This document shows, one piece after another, positions 27,605 through 35,947 of a DNA stretch of 64,000 bases. Numbering within the stretch: the first letter of the stretch is position 1; every line of letters starts with the position of its first letter. Source of the stretch: Modicisalibacter sp033446685 (GTDB lineage Bacteria; Pseudomonadota; Gammaproteobacteria; Pseudomonadales; Halomonadaceae); contig NZ_JAWQLY010000002.1 of assembly GCF_033446685.1 (NCBI RefSeq), positions 372,001 through 436,000 of the forward strand. Reading direction: 5' to 3'. Below the pieces are notes generated by a model, which ran no database searches, was not told the origin of the DNA, and was given only the letters and a program-made list of their open reading frames with translations. The translations under genes and the position numbers were made by a program.

Positions 27605-28824
27605 GAAAGTTCGTCCTGATCGTCGTCTTCGGCCTGGCCGTCGGCGCGTTGTTCGGCCAGTTGATGAAGTCGCTGCCCGGCTACTGGTTGATCCGGGTCG
27701 GCGACACCTCCTTCCAGACCTCCTTCTGGTTCGGGCTGATCCTGCTGCTGGCCGCGTTCCTGGTCCTGCACTTCGTGCTGCGGCTGCTGATGCGGCTGCG
27801 GCGTCCGGTCAGTCGGCTCAAGGTCTGGAACAGCCGCACCCGTAACCGCAATGCCATGCGGCGTACCGTGCGCGGTCTGGTGGCGCTCGCTGAGGGCCGC
27901 TGGAAGCGCGCCGAGAAGTCGTTGACCAAGGCGGCCGACGACTCCAGCACGCCGCTGGTCAACTATCTGTCGGCGGCGCTGGCGGCGCACTATCAGGGGC
28001 GCTACGAACAGGCCGACAGCCTGCTCAAGCGGGCCCATTTCAGCACCGAGGGCGCCGAAACCGCGGTCGGGCTGGTGCAGGCGCAGTTGATGCTCGACCG
28101 TCAACAGTTCGAGGAAGCGCTGGCGACGCTGACGCGCCTCGAGAAGCAATTGCCCGAGCATCCGCAGGTACTCAAGCTGCTCAAGCAGGCCTATCTCAGC
28201 GTCAATGACTGGGAGGGACTGCGCCGCCTGATGCCGCGGCTGGCTCGCCAGCAACTGGTCAGCGATGACGAGCGTCGTGAGCTCGAGCAGCGCGCCTATC
28301 GCGAGTTGATCCTGCAGGCGGCCCGGCCACCCGGCGATCTGGAGCGGGTGCGCAATCTATGGGCGGACATGCCCGATCATCTGCGCAACGAGGTCGAGCT
28401 GGTCGCCCTGTATACCGAGGCGTTGGTGCGCGGCAAGGAGGAGGGCCTGGCCGAACGGCTGCTGCGCCAGACCCTCAAGGAGCGCTGGGACAATCGCCTG
28501 GTGCTGCGCTACGGGCTGCTCAACGTCGATGCCGGACGCCAGCTGGCCTATGCCGAGAAATGGCTGCAGGAACGTCCCAACGATCCCGATCTGCTGCTGA
28601 CCCTGGGGCGGCTTTCGCTGCGCAATGCCTATTGGGGCAAGGCGCAGGAGTACTTCGAGGCCAGTCAGCGCCAGCGCCCCAGCGGCGTGGTGTGCGCCGA
28701 ACTGGCGCGGCTGTTCGCCAACCTCGGCGAACACAACAAGAGCCAGCTGTATTACCGTCAGAGCGTCGAACTGCTCGACAAGTCGCTACCGGCGTTGCCG
28801 CAGCCGAGCGACCACAATCCCTGA
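27601..28824 (+). CDS. hemY: HemY-like TPR membrane protein
   Basis: 407 residues with two N-terminal helices (about 3-20 and 42-65). A cytoplasmic or periplasmic array of TPR-like helical repeats follows (for example AQLMLDRQQFEEALATLTRL and YAEKWLQERPNDPDLLLTLG). This is the gammaproteobacterial HemY of the hemCDXY operon, unrelated to protoporphyrinogen oxidase HemY; its function is not defined. A terminator follows 20 bases downstream. Confidence 0.9.
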   Translation: MRKFVLIVVFGLAVGALFGQLMKSLPGYWLIRVGDTSFQTSFWFGLILLLAAFLVLHFVLRLLMRLRRPVSRLKVWNSRTRNRNAMRRTVRGLVALAEGRWKRAEKSLTKAADDSSTPLVNYLSAALAAHYQGRYEQADSLLKRAHFSTEGAETAVGLVQAQLMLDRQQFEEALATLTRLEKQLPEHPQVLKLLKQAYLSVNDWEGLRRLMPRLARQQLVSDDERRELEQRAYRELILQAARPPGDLERVRNLWADMPDHLRNEVELVALYTEALVRGKEEGLAERLLRQTLKERWDNRLVLRYGLLNVDAGRQLAYAEKWLQERPNDPDLLLTLGRLSLRNAYWGKAQEYFEASQRQRPSGVVCAELARLFANLGEHNKSQLYYRQSVELLDKSLPALPQPSDHNP

Positions 28825-28843
28825 CTGCAACGAATGCTCTCCT

Positions 28844-28867
28844 GGGCGCCCTCGGGCGCCCTTTTTT
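28844..28867 (+). terminator. Intrinsic terminator of hemCDXY
   Basis: GGGCGCC-CTCG-GGCGCCC stem-loop followed by six T residues, 20 bases after hemY. Confidence 0.93.
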
Positions 28868-28902
28868 ATGGCATCCAGTCGAGATGCAGCAGATTCCCGC
28901 TG

Positions 28903-30561
28903 TCAGTCGTCCCCGTGGCACAGCGCCGCGAAGGCCAGGGCGACCGCTTCGGCGCCCGGGTCGGTGACGCCGTCGAGGGCGCTTTCCGGAACGTAGGCCG
29001 AGCGACCGGCCGCGGCCCGCTTGAGGCGCGCGGTGGCGTCGGCACCCTGGCGTGCCGCGGCGGCGGCATCGCCCAGTCCCTGGCCGGCCTTGAGTGCCTC
29101 GATGGCCGGCACCAGCGCATCGATCATGGTGCGATCGCCTGGGCGGGCGCCGCCGTAGTGCTGCATGCCCTCGACGGCGGCGCCCAGGGCCTCGCCCCAT
29201 GGCTTGCCCCGGCCGAGTGCCGCGCCGGCCGCGGTGGCGAAGATCGACAGCAATACGCCACTCGAACCGCCCATGTCCCGGGCCAGCAGTTCGCCGATGC
29301 CGTTCATCAGGGCGGCGGAATTGCGCGTGTCGAGGCGCCCGGCCTCGAGGGCCCTGCCGATGGCCGCCGCGCCGCTGGCCATGCTGCTGCCGGCATCGCC
29401 ATCGCCGCTGCGCGCATCCAGCTCGTCCAGCGCTTCGCGGGCCTCGCTGAGCGCATCGAGGATCCGGCGCAGCGCATGGGCAGTGGCTGCCTCCTGCGGC
29501 GCAGCGTCTGTGAGCATGCTGGCTTGCCTGACGGCGGCGGGCTCGAAGCGCTGCGGCGTGCGAACGCGACGCACGCCCGGCCAGCCGGGTGCCGCCGTCG
29601 GTGCGTTCAGCGCGGCGGCAAGCGACTCGCTATGCGCCATCAAGGTGACGGAGAAACCGTGCATGTCGAGCGAGGTCATCAGTGGTGCGGGGCCGACCAG
29701 CAGCGCCAGGCGCTCGGTGCCGAGTTCGGCGAGCAGCGCCTGGGCCAGCACGTTCATCTCCTGGGTGGCGCAGCCGCCGAGGTTGTTGAGCAGGGCGACC
29801 ATCGGTGTCTGTGCGTCGTGACGTTCACCCATCGTCGCCAGCAGGGGCGTGAGCACTGCGCTCATCGCCTCGCGGGCCGTGGCTGGCGAGACGCGCTGGG
29901 CGCCGGCCTCGTTGTGGATGCCCAGGCCTAGCTCCGGCGAGCGCTCGTCGGGGGCCTGGCCCGGCATGCTCGCACCGCGCAGTGCCATGCCCAGCGAGGC
30001 CATCTGTCCTGCGGCTTCGCTTGCCAGCCGGGCGACTTCGGCCAGCGATTCGCCCTGCGCGGCGTGATAGCCCGCGACCTTGTGAACGGCGACGGTACCG
30101 GCGATGCCGCGCGGCTGTGGCGCGTCCTCCAGCGCGATATCGTCGGCCACGATCACCATCTCGACAGCGAGCCCTTCGCCGCGGGCGCGTTCGGCGGCCA
30201 GGCCGAAATTGAGTCGGTCGCCAGTATAGTTCTTGACGATCAGCAGGCAGCCGGCCTGGCCACAGACTTCGCGAATGCCGCTGAGCACGGCCTCGACGCT
30301 GGGCGAGGCGAACAGGTTGCCGGCGATCGCTCCGGTCAGCATGCCCTCGCCGACGAAGCCTGCGTGGGCGGGCTCGTGGCCTGACCCGCCACCGGAGAGC
30401 ACGGCCACCTGGTCGTTACCGTGGCGGTCCTTGTCCCAGTCGGCGCGCAGCATGAGGCGCATGCCGCTGGCGGCGGACGAGAGGCGCACGGGGCCCAGGT
30501 ACGCCTCGGCTTCGAGGATTTCCGCGACGAGATCGTCCGGGGCATTGTAGAAATGATCCAT
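28903..30561 (-). CDS. Dihydroxyacetone kinase, fused DhaK-DhaL (ATP-dependent type)
   Basis: Phosphorylates dihydroxyacetone. The 552 residues match the length of the single-chain Citrobacter enzyme. The N-terminal DhaK domain has VLSGGGSGHEPAHAG and the substrate-bonding histidine H216 in GLGIHNEAG. The C-terminal DhaL domain (about 370-552) has the metal/nucleotide motif ARSGDGDAGSSM. The fusion of both domains points to ATP rather than PTS phosphate as donor. CAGGAG precedes ATG 30561. No glycerol dehydrogenase, PTS or regulator gene adjoins it. Confidence 0.92.
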   Translation of the reverse strand: MDHFYNAPDDLVAEILEAEAYLGPVRLSSAASGMRLMLRADWDKDRHGNDQVAVLSGGGSGHEPAHAGFVGEGMLTGAIAGNLFASPSVEAVLSGIREVCGQAGCLLIVKNYTGDRLNFGLAAERARGEGLAVEMVIVADDIALEDAPQPRGIAGTVAVHKVAGYHAAQGESLAEVARLASEAAGQMASLGMALRGASMPGQAPDERSPELGLGIHNEAGAQRVSPATAREAMSAVLTPLLATMGERHDAQTPMVALLNNLGGCATQEMNVLAQALLAELGTERLALLVGPAPLMTSLDMHGFSVTLMAHSESLAAALNAPTAAPGWPGVRRVRTPQRFEPAAVRQASMLTDAAPQEAATAHALRRILDALSEAREALDELDARSGDGDAGSSMASGAAAIGRALEAGRLDTRNSAALMNGIGELLARDMGGSSGVLLSIFATAAGAALGRGKPWGEALGAAVEGMQHYGGARPGDRTMIDALVPAIEALKAGQGLGDAAAAARQGADATARLKRAAAGRSAYVPESALDGVTDPGAEAVALAFAALCHGDD

Positions 30562-30636
30562 CGGTGACTCCTGGAACAAAGCGAAGGTGGCGCCTAAAGG
30601 GTAGCGTCTGGAGGCGCCAACGACAGGCCCACAAAC

Positions 30637-30661
30637 GCAAAATCCCGCCTGAAAGCGGGAT
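30637..30661 (-). terminator. Intrinsic terminator of the mscS-family gene
   Basis: ATCCCGC / GCGGGAT stem with a 6-base loop; on the - strand it is followed by TTTTGC. It lies between the channel gene and the dihydroxyacetone kinase gene. Confidence 0.85.
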
Positions 30662-30713
30662 CTGTAGTGTCCTGGCCGCCCGTGATTCGGGTGGCCAGTG
30701 TGCCCATTCGGTA

Positions 30714-33119
30714 TCAGCGATCCTGGGGATCGTCGATGTCGTCGCTGTCGGGCTTGCGGTGAGACGGGTCGCTGACCTGGTAGACCGGTGGCGCTGCGTC
30801 GCCGCTGGCGTCGTCCGCTTCCCGCGTGTCCACGGCCTGACGGCGCTCCTCGACCAGGCGGATGTTGGCCGGCGGTGCGCCGCCATTCTTGTCTTCGCCG
30901 AAATACAGTGTGGTATGCGGGAACGGAATCTCGATACCCGCGGCGTCGAAGCGCAGCTTGACCAGGCGATTGTAGGCACGGCCCACGCCCCACTGGTCGC
31001 CCGGCGTGGTCTTGATCACCACGCGAATGTTGACCGAGCTATCGGCCAGCGCTATCACGCCGGCTACGGTCAGCGGCGCCAGCAGCTTGTGGCCGTGCTC
31101 CTCGCTGGACTTGAGGTCCTCGAAGGCGAGCTCCAACTGGGCGATGGCGTCGTCGATGCTCTCACGATAGGCGATGCCGTACTCGCCGACATGATTGCCG
31201 AATTCGCGCATGTAGTTGGAGACGGTATCGACGCTTGAGAACGGCACGATGTGGTAGGTGCCGGCCAGGTCGCGAATGCCCACCGAGCGAATGCTCAGCC
31301 GCTCGGCGGTACCGGTGACCCCGCCGACGGTGACCACGTCGCCGGTGTTCATGGCGTTCTCCACCTGGATGAATACCCCGGTGATGATGTCCTGAACCAG
31401 CTTCTGGGCGCCGAAGCCGATCGCCAGACCGATCACCCCTGCGCCGGCGATTAGCGGGCCGATGTTGATGCCTATCTCGGCCAGCACGATCATCGCGGTC
31501 ATGGTGATCAGGGCGATCGCCAGGGCGTTGCGGAACAGGCTGAGCAGCGTCTTGGCGCGGGCGGTAGGTTCGCCGCTGCCGGTCTCGGGATTGAGACGGT
31601 GCTCGATGAGGCTGGCCAGGGCGATCCACAGAGCGCAGGCGACCACCAGGATGATGATTACGTCGGTCAGCTTGCTGACCGTACCGCGACCGGCATCGGT
31701 GGCATACCAGGCGGCCAGGTCGAAGACGCCCCAGGCGTTGAGTATCAGCATCGTCACGGCGATCAGAATGATCGCACGGATTATCTTGAGGAAGGTGGGG
31801 ATATAGGCATTGAGCCGCGCCTCCAGTTTGGGCAGCTTGCGTCGCAGGTCGTCGGAGAGCGTGATGCGCCGGCCGATCAACTGGGTGAGTACGCCCGATA
31901 GCAATAGCCCCAGCCCGGCTATGATCAGCGTCTGGAGGGTCGCCGCGGCAACGCTCGGCAGGGCGTCTTCGGGGCGCGCGATGCTGACCAGCAGGACAAC
32001 CAGGAAGTAGACGATGGCCAGCAGATGCCAGACCTTGCCCAGCAGCCGCAGAGCCACCCGGCTGGGACTCATGGTGGCCTGCTCGGCCTTGGCCTCGAGG
32101 GCGGCACGCACCTTGGTACGGTTCTTGAGTACCATCAGGGTGGCGTAGATGAACGCCAGCAGCATGATGATTAGACCGGCTCCCTGGCCCAGAGCCGGCG
32201 ACAGATTGAAATTGATGATCGGTACCAGCACCAGCATACCGTAGCCCACGAAGCCGGTGAGCGTGGCCAGCCAGCGGTTCCAGTGTTTCGCTTCATCGGT
32301 GGCGATCGGTACCAGCCGCAGGCCCTCGTAGTGCGATGAGAACAACATGCGTATCGCCGCCTTGACCAGTTCGATGATCAAGAAGGCATTGAGGAACAGC
32401 GAGGCCTGGGTGGACAGGCTGCCGTTATCGCCGATGGCGAAGGTGGCGATCAGGTTGCCGCCGATATAGGCCAGAGCGACGATGAGCACGTCGATAAGCG
32501 CGGCAACGGCCACGGCACCGATCAAGCGCAGCAGCGCGCTACGCCCCTCGCTTGCTTGCGACCATCGGCTGATGCGGCTGAACAGCGGGTGGCCGAGGCG
32601 CCGCAGGATGAAGAACACCGCGAAGGTGGCGATGATCACCAGGCCCAGATTGATCGCCGCCGCCATGACGGCCGCGCTGTCGATGCCCGGGCTGACATCG
32701 ACCTGGGGTGCGAACAGCCCGCCCAGCGCGATGGCCAGGGCTTTGAACTGACTGCCGATATCGCCGGCGACGCTACTGGTCAGCTCGGCCAGACGCCGCG
32801 CCAGAGAGACCTGCTCGGGGCTTTGATCGCTGGGTGCCTGCTCGGCCACGGCCTCGGCGCTGGGAGCCTCGCCGGGGAGCGCTCGCTCGCCTGCCGTGGT
32901 CGTCTTGGCCAATGCGCGCAACTCCTCGATCAGGCGCTGCCGCGAGGCTTCGTTCTCGAGCAGATCGGCGAGCGTGGCGTAGGCCGGTCCCGACTGTTCC
33001 GGTTCCGCGGCGTCCGACGGCGCGGAGACTTCCTGGGCGAATGCCGGCAAGGCGAAGCACACCATCAAGGCCAGCCCCAGCCAGTAACCTAGCCAAGGGA
33101 TATTGCGCGATTTCGGCAC
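30714..33119 (-). CDS. Large MscS-family mechanosensitive channel (YbiO-like)
   Basis: 801 residues. It has a signal peptide (ending ALPAFAQE, about residue 29), a polar periplasmic domain to about 150, and around ten transmembrane helices. The MscS core has the pore helix (GPLIAGAGVIGLAIGFGAQK) and the beta domain (VENAMNTGDVVTVGGVTGTA). The tail beyond about 730 is acidic and disordered. Size and architecture resemble YbiO or other medium/large MscS paralogues that gate on osmotic downshock, which suits a halophile. It is monocistronic, with its own terminator. Confidence 0.9.
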   Translation of the reverse strand: MPKSRNIPWLGYWLGLALMVCFALPAFAQEVSAPSDAAEPEQSGPAYATLADLLENEASRQRLIEELRALAKTTTAGERALPGEAPSAEAVAEQAPSDQSPEQVSLARRLAELTSSVAGDIGSQFKALAIALGGLFAPQVDVSPGIDSAAVMAAAINLGLVIIATFAVFFILRRLGHPLFSRISRWSQASEGRSALLRLIGAVAVAALIDVLIVALAYIGGNLIATFAIGDNGSLSTQASLFLNAFLIIELVKAAIRMLFSSHYEGLRLVPIATDEAKHWNRWLATLTGFVGYGMLVLVPIINFNLSPALGQGAGLIIMLLAFIYATLMVLKNRTKVRAALEAKAEQATMSPSRVALRLLGKVWHLLAIVYFLVVLLVSIARPEDALPSVAAATLQTLIIAGLGLLLSGVLTQLIGRRITLSDDLRRKLPKLEARLNAYIPTFLKIIRAIILIAVTMLILNAWGVFDLAAWYATDAGRGTVSKLTDVIIILVVACALWIALASLIEHRLNPETGSGEPTARAKTLLSLFRNALAIALITMTAMIVLAEIGINIGPLIAGAGVIGLAIGFGAQKLVQDIITGVFIQVENAMNTGDVVTVGGVTGTAERLSIRSVGIRDLAGTYHIVPFSSVDTVSNYMREFGNHVGEYGIAYRESIDDAIAQLELAFEDLKSSEEHGHKLLAPLTVAGVIALADSSVNIRVVIKTTPGDQWGVGRAYNRLVKLRFDAAGIEIPFPHTTLYFGEDKNGGAPPANIRLVEERRQAVDTREADDASGDAAPPVYQVSDPSHRKPDSDDIDDPQDR

Positions 33120-33526
33120 GTTAAACCTCCATGTAACGGCGGCGCTGGCCTGCCGGTTGGTTGTCGCTCATCGGTGTCGCTGAAAACCCGCGTCAGGCGT
33201 AGCCAGCTCGATGAAGAGTCAGGCAAAGCTCTCTATCCTTCACTACCCTATCTGGAGTCTGCGGCTAGGGCGTGAATAGACGTTTTTAAGGTGGCCAGCA
33301 GGGTTTCGGTAAGCGCTGGCTTGGAAAAAAAACAGTAAAATTATTATACGCATGTTGTACATGAGGTGGTAGATACGCAAGGCTACCATAACCTGACGCT
33401 ACTCATTGACTGGGTAACTGCAAGGAGCGTGGAAGCGCCAGGCATGCCGTTTCGAAGAGGCAGCGGCTAGCCGCCGCCGGATCGGTCTGAACGCGACCGC
33501 GACAATTAAAAAGGAAGGGATCATCC
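33120..33526. other. Divergent intergenic region upstream of the mscS-family gene and a zinc-ribbon gene
   Basis: 407 bases without a convincing gene. It includes an AT-rich island (33321-33350) unlike the surrounding GC-rich DNA, which I read as the + strand promoter, and a palindrome-like GCATGTTGTACATG just after it. A leader of about 170 bases follows, with small inverted repeats (TGGTAG/CTACCA and GCGGCTAGCCGC). Confidence 0.5.
33321..33350 (+). promoter_or_regulatory. Candidate sigma-70 promoter of the zinc-ribbon gene
   Basis: TTGGAA (33321-33326), an 18-bp A-rich spacer and TATACG (33345-33350). The predicted transcript would have a leader of about 170 bases before ATG 33527. Confidence 0.55.
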
Positions 33527-33739
33527 ATGTTTAAAGTCACGCTGGAACTGCGTTGCAACGTCTGTAGCGGCGAGCGCTTCATGCTGCCATCGCTGGACGA
33601 GACCGATCAGACCATCCGCTGTGCCGAATGCCGAGCGTTCAAATGTCATGGCGACGATCTCGAGAGGATATTGGCGGGCGACAGCGGTTTGCCGCGTCAT
33701 GCTCAGCGCTCGGCTTCCTGGCAATTGGCCGCCCGCTGA
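33527..33739 (+). CDS. Small zinc-ribbon protein of unknown function
   Basis: 70 residues. Two Cys pairs, CNVC (10-13) and CAEC (32-35), are spaced as in a minimal zinc ribbon. A basic tail (GLPRHAQRSASWQLAAR) follows. AAGGAAGGGATC precedes the ATG at good distance, and a terminator follows, so it is a self-contained transcription unit. Function is unknown; nucleic-acid or protein binding is possible. Confidence 0.75.
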   Translation: MFKVTLELRCNVCSGERFMLPSLDETDQTIRCAECRAFKCHGDDLERILAGDSGLPRHAQRSASWQLAAR

Positions 33740-33758
33740 AGGGGTAGCCTGAAGTTAC

Positions 33759-33785
33759 AGCCACCCCGGCAACAGGGTGGCTTTT
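33759..33785 (+). terminator. Intrinsic terminator of the zinc-ribbon gene
   Basis: AGCCACCC-CGGCAACA-GGGTGGCT stem-loop followed by TTT, 20 bases after the stop. Confidence 0.85.
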
Positions 33786-33806
33786 GCAGGGCTTGGCAGG
33801 TGCGGC

Positions 33807-34022
33807 TCAACCGGCGGCGGGATCGGCATCCTTTTTGCGCTGTTGCTCACCGAGGCCCTCGACGTCCGAACGGTTCATGCGGGCGACTTCTTCCTCTGCG
33901 GCCTCGCGGCTATCGAACATGCCGATGGTGGCACCGGTGTCGCTATCGTAGACCTCGTATTTTGCAGTCTCGACGTTATGAGGATCCGGCAGTTCACGCC
34001 AGGTGATGGTTTTCTTGAGCAT
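33807..34022 (-). CDS. Small conserved-looking hypothetical protein
   Basis: 71 residues, soluble, not recognised. The visible core is KYEVYDSDTGATIGMFDSREAAEEEVARMN, which looks like a small alpha/beta domain ending in an amphipathic helix. The tail is charged (EQQRKKDADPAAG). AAGGAGG precedes ATG 34022 and supports this start over longer versions. It converges with the zinc-ribbon gene. Confidence 0.65.
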   Translation of the reverse strand: MLKKTITWRELPDPHNVETAKYEVYDSDTGATIGMFDSREAAEEEVARMNRSDVEGLGEQQRKKDADPAAG

Positions 34023-34289
34023 CGCTGGTTTGCCTCCTTGGCGGGATGTCGTTCGAGTGTGGCACAGGGAGGGCCGGGTATCGAAGCCTCTGCGGCCCTG
34101 AGTGCCGGTTGGTCCATTGCCTCGCTTGAGCATGGCTTCCCTGGTTACATGACGCAGGAGTCGAGCACTCTGCGAGTGTGACCTGAAATTTCGCCTATCC
34201 AGCGGGCATTTTCCATCTCGACGATCCGCCGCCTAGGCTGCCAAACTTCGACCTGTTGTTGTTGCGACTTACTAAGGACAGTGAGAAAA

Positions 34290-34484
34290 ATGAAAATGGA
34301 AAGTGATCGCTCGTTACATATCTGCCGATATTGTTGGACGCTCGTATATATCCAGCATGCGTTGGATGCCATGCCTCCTGCTTGCCCACAATGCTGTCAT
34401 CATGAGTATGAGCCCGTCGTCAGTTCCGCGACCGGTCGGACGCCGAAGGCCCTCGGACATCTATTGATGGCCGACGTGCGGTAA
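34290..34484 (+). CDS. Small Cys-rich (zinc-ribbon-like) hypothetical protein
   Basis: 64 residues from ATG 34290, after AAGGAC. It has CRYC near the N-terminus (ICRYCW) and CPQCCHHEYE later, arranged like a rubredoxin/zinc-ribbon knuckle. A GTG at 34281 and an ATG at 34296 are alternative starts. The gene is AT-richer than its neighbours. It precedes the pteridine-reductase-like gene by 40 bases. Function is unknown. Confidence 0.55.
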   Translation: MKMESDRSLHICRYCWTLVYIQHALDAMPPACPQCCHHEYEPVVSSATGRTPKALGHLLMADVR

Positions 34485-34524
34485 GGCTTGTCGGTGTCGA
34501 GGTGGCTCGGTATGTTGAGCGTGT

Positions 34525-35319
34525 TTGACGACTCAATTCAGTGATACCGGGAGTGGCAGCATCGAAACCCTCAATAAGGCCGCACTTGTTACCGGTGGGG
34601 CGACCCGTATCGGTCGTTTCTTTGCGATGCACCTGGCGCAGCAAGGCTATGACGTCGCACTGCACTACCACCATTCCAGCGAGCAGGCTACTCAGGTAGC
34701 CGAAGCGATTCGCGATATGGGGCAGGCCTGTGAGTGCCTGCCCTGCGATTTTCGTCAGGGCGATGTCGAGACGCTTATCTCGCGCTCCAGGGCACGCTTT
34801 CCGGGGCTTTGCGTCTTGGTCAACAGCGCGTCGGCCTATGCGGCAGCTGCTATTGCCGAAACCTCCGGGGCGCTTCTCGAGGAGCAGTTCGCCGTCAATC
34901 TCTTCGCGCCGTTTCGACTGACACGCAGCTTTGCCAAAGAGATCGGCGAGGGCGATATCGTCAATATTCTCGATAACAAGATCGCGTTCAATCAGCCAGC
35001 CTATGCGGCCTATCTGCTCGCCAAGAAAAGTCTCGGTGAGCTGACCCGCATGGCAGCCCTGGAACTCGCTCCACGCATTCGCGTCAATGCCATTGCGCCG
35101 GGCGTGGTGCTACCGGCCTCGGTACGCAGCGACGATTACCTGGCCTGGCGTCGCGGCGGCATTCCGCTGGCGCGTCAGGGCGAACTGGACGAACTGGGGC
35201 AGGCGCTCGACTATTTGCTGAAGAATCGCTTCGTCGCGGGGCAGACGTTGTTCGTCGACGGGGGAGAGTCGCTCAAGCGGGAGGGGCGTCATTCCGAGAA
35301 TTATCCCGGCGATCTTTGA
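34525..35319 (+). CDS. Pteridine-reductase-like short-chain dehydrogenase (FolM-like)
   Basis: 264 residues of the SDR fold. The cofactor loop TGGATRIGR has the Arg typical of NADPH-dependent pteridine reductases. The catalytic set is Asp-Tyr-Lys rather than Ser-Tyr-Lys: the Asp of ILDNK lies 13 residues before the Tyr of YLLAK, the spacing in PTR1/FolM. It probably reduces dihydromonapterin or dihydrofolate. The only plausible in-frame initiator is TTG 34525, with no strong ribosome-binding site, so the start is uncertain. Confidence 0.8.
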   Translation: MTTQFSDTGSGSIETLNKAALVTGGATRIGRFFAMHLAQQGYDVALHYHHSSEQATQVAEAIRDMGQACECLPCDFRQGDVETLISRSRARFPGLCVLVNSASAYAAAAIAETSGALLEEQFAVNLFAPFRLTRSFAKEIGEGDIVNILDNKIAFNQPAYAAYLLAKKSLGELTRMAALELAPRIRVNAIAPGVVLPASVRSDDYLAWRRGGIPLARQGELDELGQALDYLLKNRFVAGQTLFVDGGESLKREGRHSENYPGDL

Positions 35320-35381
35320 GCCTCGGCAACGCTTGTAGCGGGTCTTTTGCAAGACGGGTGCGCTGCTGGCTGCCGAGTACG

Positions 35382-35415
35382 AAAAAGCCAGTGGCGATGA
35401 GCATCGCCACCGGCT
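35382..35415 (-). terminator. Intrinsic terminator of fur
   Basis: A long stem GCCAGTGGCGATG / CATCGCCACCGGC (one mismatch); on the - strand it is followed by TTTTTC. It lies just after the fur stop. Confidence 0.85.
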
Positions 35416-35425
35416 AGCGGTTAGG

Positions 35426-35875
35426 TCACGCCTTCTTGCTACCTTCCTGGCGTGTGGCCTTGGAGCCCTTGGGACGCACGTAAAGCACCAGGGCATGGTC
35501 GACGAGTTCGTAACCGTGTTCTTCGGCTATCTCGTGCTGAAGCCTTTCGATGCCCTCGTCGAAAAACTCGACGATCTTGCCGCTTTCCAGGCAGACCATG
35601 TGATCGTGATGTTCCTCTTGGGACACCTCGAACAGGGCATGCCCGCCATCGAAGTGATGGCGAATGACCAGGCCGGCGGCCTCGAACTGAGTCAGCACGC
35701 GGTACACGGTAGCCAGACCGACATCCTCACCGGCATCCAGCAAGGCCTTGTAGACGTCCTCGGCGCTGAGATGGGTCTCCATGTTTCGAGACTTCTCAAG
35801 AATTTGCAGGATCTTGACGCGAGGAAGCGTGACTTTCAGCCCTGCCCGGCGCAATTCATGGTTCTGGTCGGCCAT
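35426..35875 (-). CDS. fur: Ferric uptake regulator Fur
   Basis: Iron-responsive repressor, 149 residues. The DNA-binding domain ends in DVGLATVYRVLTQFEAAGLV. The metal-site segment is HHFDGGHALFE...EEHHDHMVC. Only one cysteine (C95) is present: the second Cys of the E. coli-type structural CxxC is Ser98, as in pseudomonad Fur, so no Cys4 zinc site forms. ATG 35875 (MADQNHELRRAG) matches the family. It is divergent from bamE, the common arrangement. Confidence 0.96.
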   Translation of the reverse strand: MADQNHELRRAGLKVTLPRVKILQILEKSRNMETHLSAEDVYKALLDAGEDVGLATVYRVLTQFEAAGLVIRHHFDGGHALFEVSQEEHHDHMVCLESGKIVEFFDEGIERLQHEIAEEHGYELVDHALVLYVRPKGSKATRQEGSKKA

Positions 35876-35947
35876 GGTTACTCTTCGCAGTATCGTGGTG
35901 GGTCGGTTATGATCGACCAAAGCAACGATAGTGAAGAACGGGGCCAA
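35876..35947. promoter_or_regulatory. fur-bamE divergent promoter region
   Basis: 72 bases between the divergent starts. An inverted repeat GGTCG-N8-CGACC (35901-35918) surrounds TATGAT (35908-35913), a possible bamE -10. On the - strand, TTCACT and TCATAA separated by 17 bases could serve fur. No convincing Fur box is visible. Confidence 0.4.

Noticed and set aside
35876..35947. Fur box for autoregulation
   Set aside because: No stretch matches the GATAAT-type hexamer array well enough; the symmetric GGTCG/CGACC repeat has a different sequence.
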